From B75-G9 sp964564905 (GTDB lineage Archaea > Hadarchaeota > Hadarchaeia > Hadarchaeales > Hadarchaeaceae), in assembly GCA_964564905.1 (NCBI GenBank), contig CAZMCI010000023.1:1-15900 (forward strand): 15,900 nucleotides of DNA, read 5' to 3'. Below, piece after piece: positions 14,301 through 15,900 of this stretch. The notes beneath the pieces were generated by a model, which worked only from the letters and a program-made list of their open reading frames with translations, was not told the origin of the DNA and made no database searches. The translations under genes were made by a program, and so were the position numbers. The number at the start of each line of letters is the position of its first letter. Within the stretch, counting starts at the first letter, position 1.

Positions 14301-14861
14301 ATGGTCCGTGCGTTCATCGGGATAGACATCGACGAAGCCGTCAGACAGAGATTGGTCGTCATACAGGAGCAGCTGGCTGCGACCGGGGCTGGGCTCAAGC
14401 TCGTCGAACCCCCAAACATCCACGTTACGATGAAGTTTCTTGGGGAGATTTCCGACGACAGGATCGCCCCAGTTTCCGAGGCGTTGGAGAGGGCCGTCGC
14501 AGGGACAAAACAGTTCGACATCGGGGTCAAGGGCATCGGCGTCTTCCCGAACCTTGGTTACATCCGGGTTGTTTGGGCGGGTGTTTCCGGTGGGCGCGAG
14601 GAAGTCATAACTCTCCAGCAAAAAATCGAGCGCGAGCTGCAGCCGCTTGGATTCCGCCCGGAAAGGGATTTCGTGCCCCATCTGACCATCGCGCGGGTCA
14701 AGACTGCTAGGCAAAAGGAGCGACTCGCAGCGTTCGTCAAAGAGATGAGCGACGCCGAGTTTGGGATATCACGCGCCCAAGCGGTTGAGCTGAAGCGGAG
14801 CACGCTGACCTCCAAGGGACCTATTTACGACACCCTGACGCGGGTCGAGTTAAGCCCATAA
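14301..14861 (+). CDS. thpR: RNA 2',3'-cyclic phosphodiesterase (LigT/ThpR, 2H family)
   Basis: Member of the 2H phosphoesterase family that opens 2',3'-cyclic phosphates on RNA to 2'-phosphates and can ligate tRNA halves in the reverse direction in vitro. Two catalytic HxT motifs are present: HVTMKFLGE from His41 and HLTIARVK from His127. The opening VRAFIGIDID and the length of 186 residues are typical. GAGGCGA lies seven bases before the ATG. It follows the HAD phosphatase by 10 bases. In this setting the two may act one after the other on RNA ends, but that is speculative. Confidence 0.93.
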   Translation: MVRAFIGIDIDEAVRQRLVVIQEQLAATGAGLKLVEPPNIHVTMKFLGEISDDRIAPVSEALERAVAGTKQFDIGVKGIGVFPNLGYIRVVWAGVSGGREEVITLQQKIERELQPLGFRPERDFVPHLTIARVKTARQKERLAAFVKEMSDAEFGISRAQAVELKRSTLTSKGPIYDTLTRVELSP

Positions 14862-14863
14862 CT

Positions 14864-14870
14864 TATATTA
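14864..14870 (+). promoter_or_regulatory. TATA-like box before small membrane-protein genes
   Basis: TATATTA starts two bases after the thpR stop, in an AT-rich spacer. Usual spacing would put the start of transcription near 14892, about 40 bases before the first membrane-protein gene. Confidence 0.4.
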
Positions 14871-14932
14871 AGATGAGAGACTGAAAAATAGCGAGAGATG
14901 ATTTCACGGAAAAAGTTTACTCCTATCAAAAG

Positions 14933-15352
14933 ATGTCGGCTGCAAAAATCGTGTTGGGTGAAATTGCAGTTTGGTTCCTATTTTTCCTCTTCTATATAAT
15001 GTGGGTATCGATGGGTTCTGCCCCTTCATTCATCACATTAATAATTGCTTTATTTTTGGTACTCTACCCGATACTCGCCATAATGCTCCTGTTATCCCCC
15101 TTGATACTTACAACGGAAATTGTCATCAGTAATAAAAGTGTATTATTCAAGCGCAGGTTCCGGCCAATCGTCATTCAAAAAGTAACCGATTTGAAAACAC
15201 GCGCGTTCAGAGGAAAGGAGGTCAACATAACTGTAACGGGCTTAACCCCTGAGGGAGAAGAGGTCCGTAAGAAGATCGCGAGGACGGGCGGCGACGTAGG
15301 GAAGAGATGGGACGAGTTCAAGGCCGGCCTGCAGAAAATTAAGTTGAAATAA
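14933..15352 (+). CDS. Two-helix membrane protein with cytoplasmic C-terminal domain, unknown
   Basis: Unrecognised protein of 139 residues. Two long hydrophobic stretches (about residues 6-28 and 32-62, the second rich in Leu/Ile) form a hairpin in the membrane. The C-terminal half is basic and strand-rich (EIVISNKSVLFKRRFRPIVIQKVTDLKTRAF, then VNITVTGL), and ends in a charged helix. This resembles the layout of bacterial PH-domain (YdbS-like) membrane proteins, though I cannot confirm the fold. The ATG lacks a clear ribosome binding site. It begins a series of three small membrane-protein genes. Confidence 0.65.
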   Translation: MSAAKIVLGEIAVWFLFFLFYIMWVSMGSAPSFITLIIALFLVLYPILAIMLLLSPLILTTEIVISNKSVLFKRRFRPIVIQKVTDLKTRAFRGKEVNITVTGLTPEGEEVRKKIARTGGDVGKRWDEFKAGLQKIKLK

Positions 15353-15371
15353 TTTATCGGTCCGGGAGCAA

Positions 15372-15614
15372 GTGAGGAACGCAAAGCCCAAAGAGTTGGA
15401 AGGGTGGCAAAAAGCTGCTCAAATCTTCACGGTTACGATAATCTCTGGAGTAATCCTACTTGCCATGGTCTTCAGTTTTTTCGGGATCGATAGCCCTCGA
15501 TGGACAAACTGGGTCGTTGTCGCCGGATTTGTTTTGCTCATCGGTTTCTGGGCAATAATGAGAATCGCTTTACTTGTCATGAAATTAAGCCGAAGAACGC
15601 ATCGCGAGGAATGA
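15372..15614 (+). CDS. Small two-helix membrane protein, unknown
   Basis: Unrecognised protein of 80 residues with two predicted helices (TVTIISGVILLAMVFSFFGI and WVVVAGFVLLIGFWAIMRIALLVM) separated by a short polar turn (DSPRWTN), and a basic C-terminus (KLSRRTHREE) that suggests a cytoplasmic end. GGGAG precedes the GTG start by a few bases. It follows the previous membrane protein by 19 bases and precedes the next by 14, consistent with one operon. Confidence 0.6.
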   Translation: MRNAKPKELEGWQKAAQIFTVTIISGVILLAMVFSFFGIDSPRWTNWVVVAGFVLLIGFWAIMRIALLVMKLSRRTHREE

Positions 15615-15628
15615 AGGGCTGATACAAA

Positions 15629-15900
15629 ATGAAAGAGGACACTGTGAAAGATTTGGCGGAGAAACTCGGGAAAGGCGAGATTACATCCGATGAGGCGAGA
15701 AGGGAATTAAGAAAGAGAGGACTCGGGCACGAAGAAACGTGGAAGGATTTTATCGGATATGTGGTTTGGGGGATTCTATGCTTTCTTCCCGCAGCCGCCA
15801 AGGGTGTGGGCATAGGGGTTTTGAGTTTCCTCGCTCAACTACCCACAATAGAATTCCCGGCAATTGTAATTTACCTATCAATAGTGCTTTTCATTGCTGC
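15629..15900 (+). CDS. Membrane protein with SHOCT-like N-terminus, cut by window edge
   Basis: An ATG frame stays open from 15629 to the end of the window (90 codons). The N-terminal soluble part (DLAEKLGKGEITSDEARREL) resembles the short helical SHOCT-type motif that often accompanies small membrane proteins. Two hydrophobic segments follow (FIGYVVWGILCFLPAAA and then a stretch from FPAIVIYLSIVLFIAA). The C-terminus is missing, so length and family cannot be given. The spacing of 14 bases from the preceding gene suggests a shared operon. Confidence 0.55.
   Translation, partial: MKEDTVKDLAEKLGKGEITSDEARRELRKRGLGHEETWKDFIGYVVWGILCFLPAAAKGVGIGVLSFLAQLPTIEFPAIVIYLSIVLFIA

Noticed and set aside
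1..15900. tRNA genes, rRNA genes and CRISPR arrays
   Set aside because: I looked for T-loop motifs, rRNA segments and regularly spaced repeats by eye and found none. A weak tRNA with an intron could be missed without a covariance search.

Overview
The window looks archaeal. The phosphoglycerate kinase is of the archaeal type. An Sfm1-like SPOUT methyltransferase, a QueC of the kind used for archaeosine, a DUF89 protein with an N-terminal CxxC, and a PPC/DUF296 protein also fit an archaeon. Several genes have TATA-like boxes, and many starts follow a GG that sits about seven bases upstream (GGTG or GGAG), with TTG or GTG starts in use. GC content is moderate. The lineage cannot be named from sequence alone. 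An uncultured euryarchaeal-type or Hadarchaeota-like lineage would fit, but that is a guess. I saw no tRNA, rRNA or CRISPR array.

Layout. Positions 10-4187 (+) are a compact run: class I (bacterial-type) GAPDH, archaeal PGK, an FAD/NADH oxidase or CoA-disulfide reductase overlapping PGK by 4 bp, and an Sfm1-like protein methyltransferase. Positions 4511-5934 (-) hold a malate/lactate/sulfolactate dehydrogenase family gene and an unrecognised 107-residue protein. Positions 6384-9118 (-) hold a HAD phosphatase, a DUF89 damage-control phosphatase and an MFS transporter, probably one operon. A divergent YgjP-like metalloprotease gene (+) converges on a DUF998 membrane protein and an orphan FdrA-like protein (-). 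Positions 11793-12624 (+) hold a PPC/DUF296 protein overlapping a small membrane protein. After a probable structured RNA at 12649-12848 come queC (-), then a HAD phosphatase and thpR (+). The window ends in a string of three small membrane proteins, the last cut by the edge.

The most interesting structure is non-coding. Three related elements of about 307-338 bp (4173-4479, 6014-6351, 11444-11757) lie in the same orientation at gene boundaries. Each has a hairpin at both ends. On the minus strand each ends in the GAAGC-hairpin-GGTTCAC type of terminus known from IS200/IS605 TnpB omega-RNAs. None contains a TnpA or TnpB gene. They are best read as non-autonomous IS605-type elements or solo omega-RNA loci, each followed by a different potential guide. 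One supplies the last codons and stop of the Sfm1-like gene. The second non-coding candidate, at 12649-12848, has a TATA box, a long-range closing helix and a competing 3' hairpin, and matches no RNA family I recognise.
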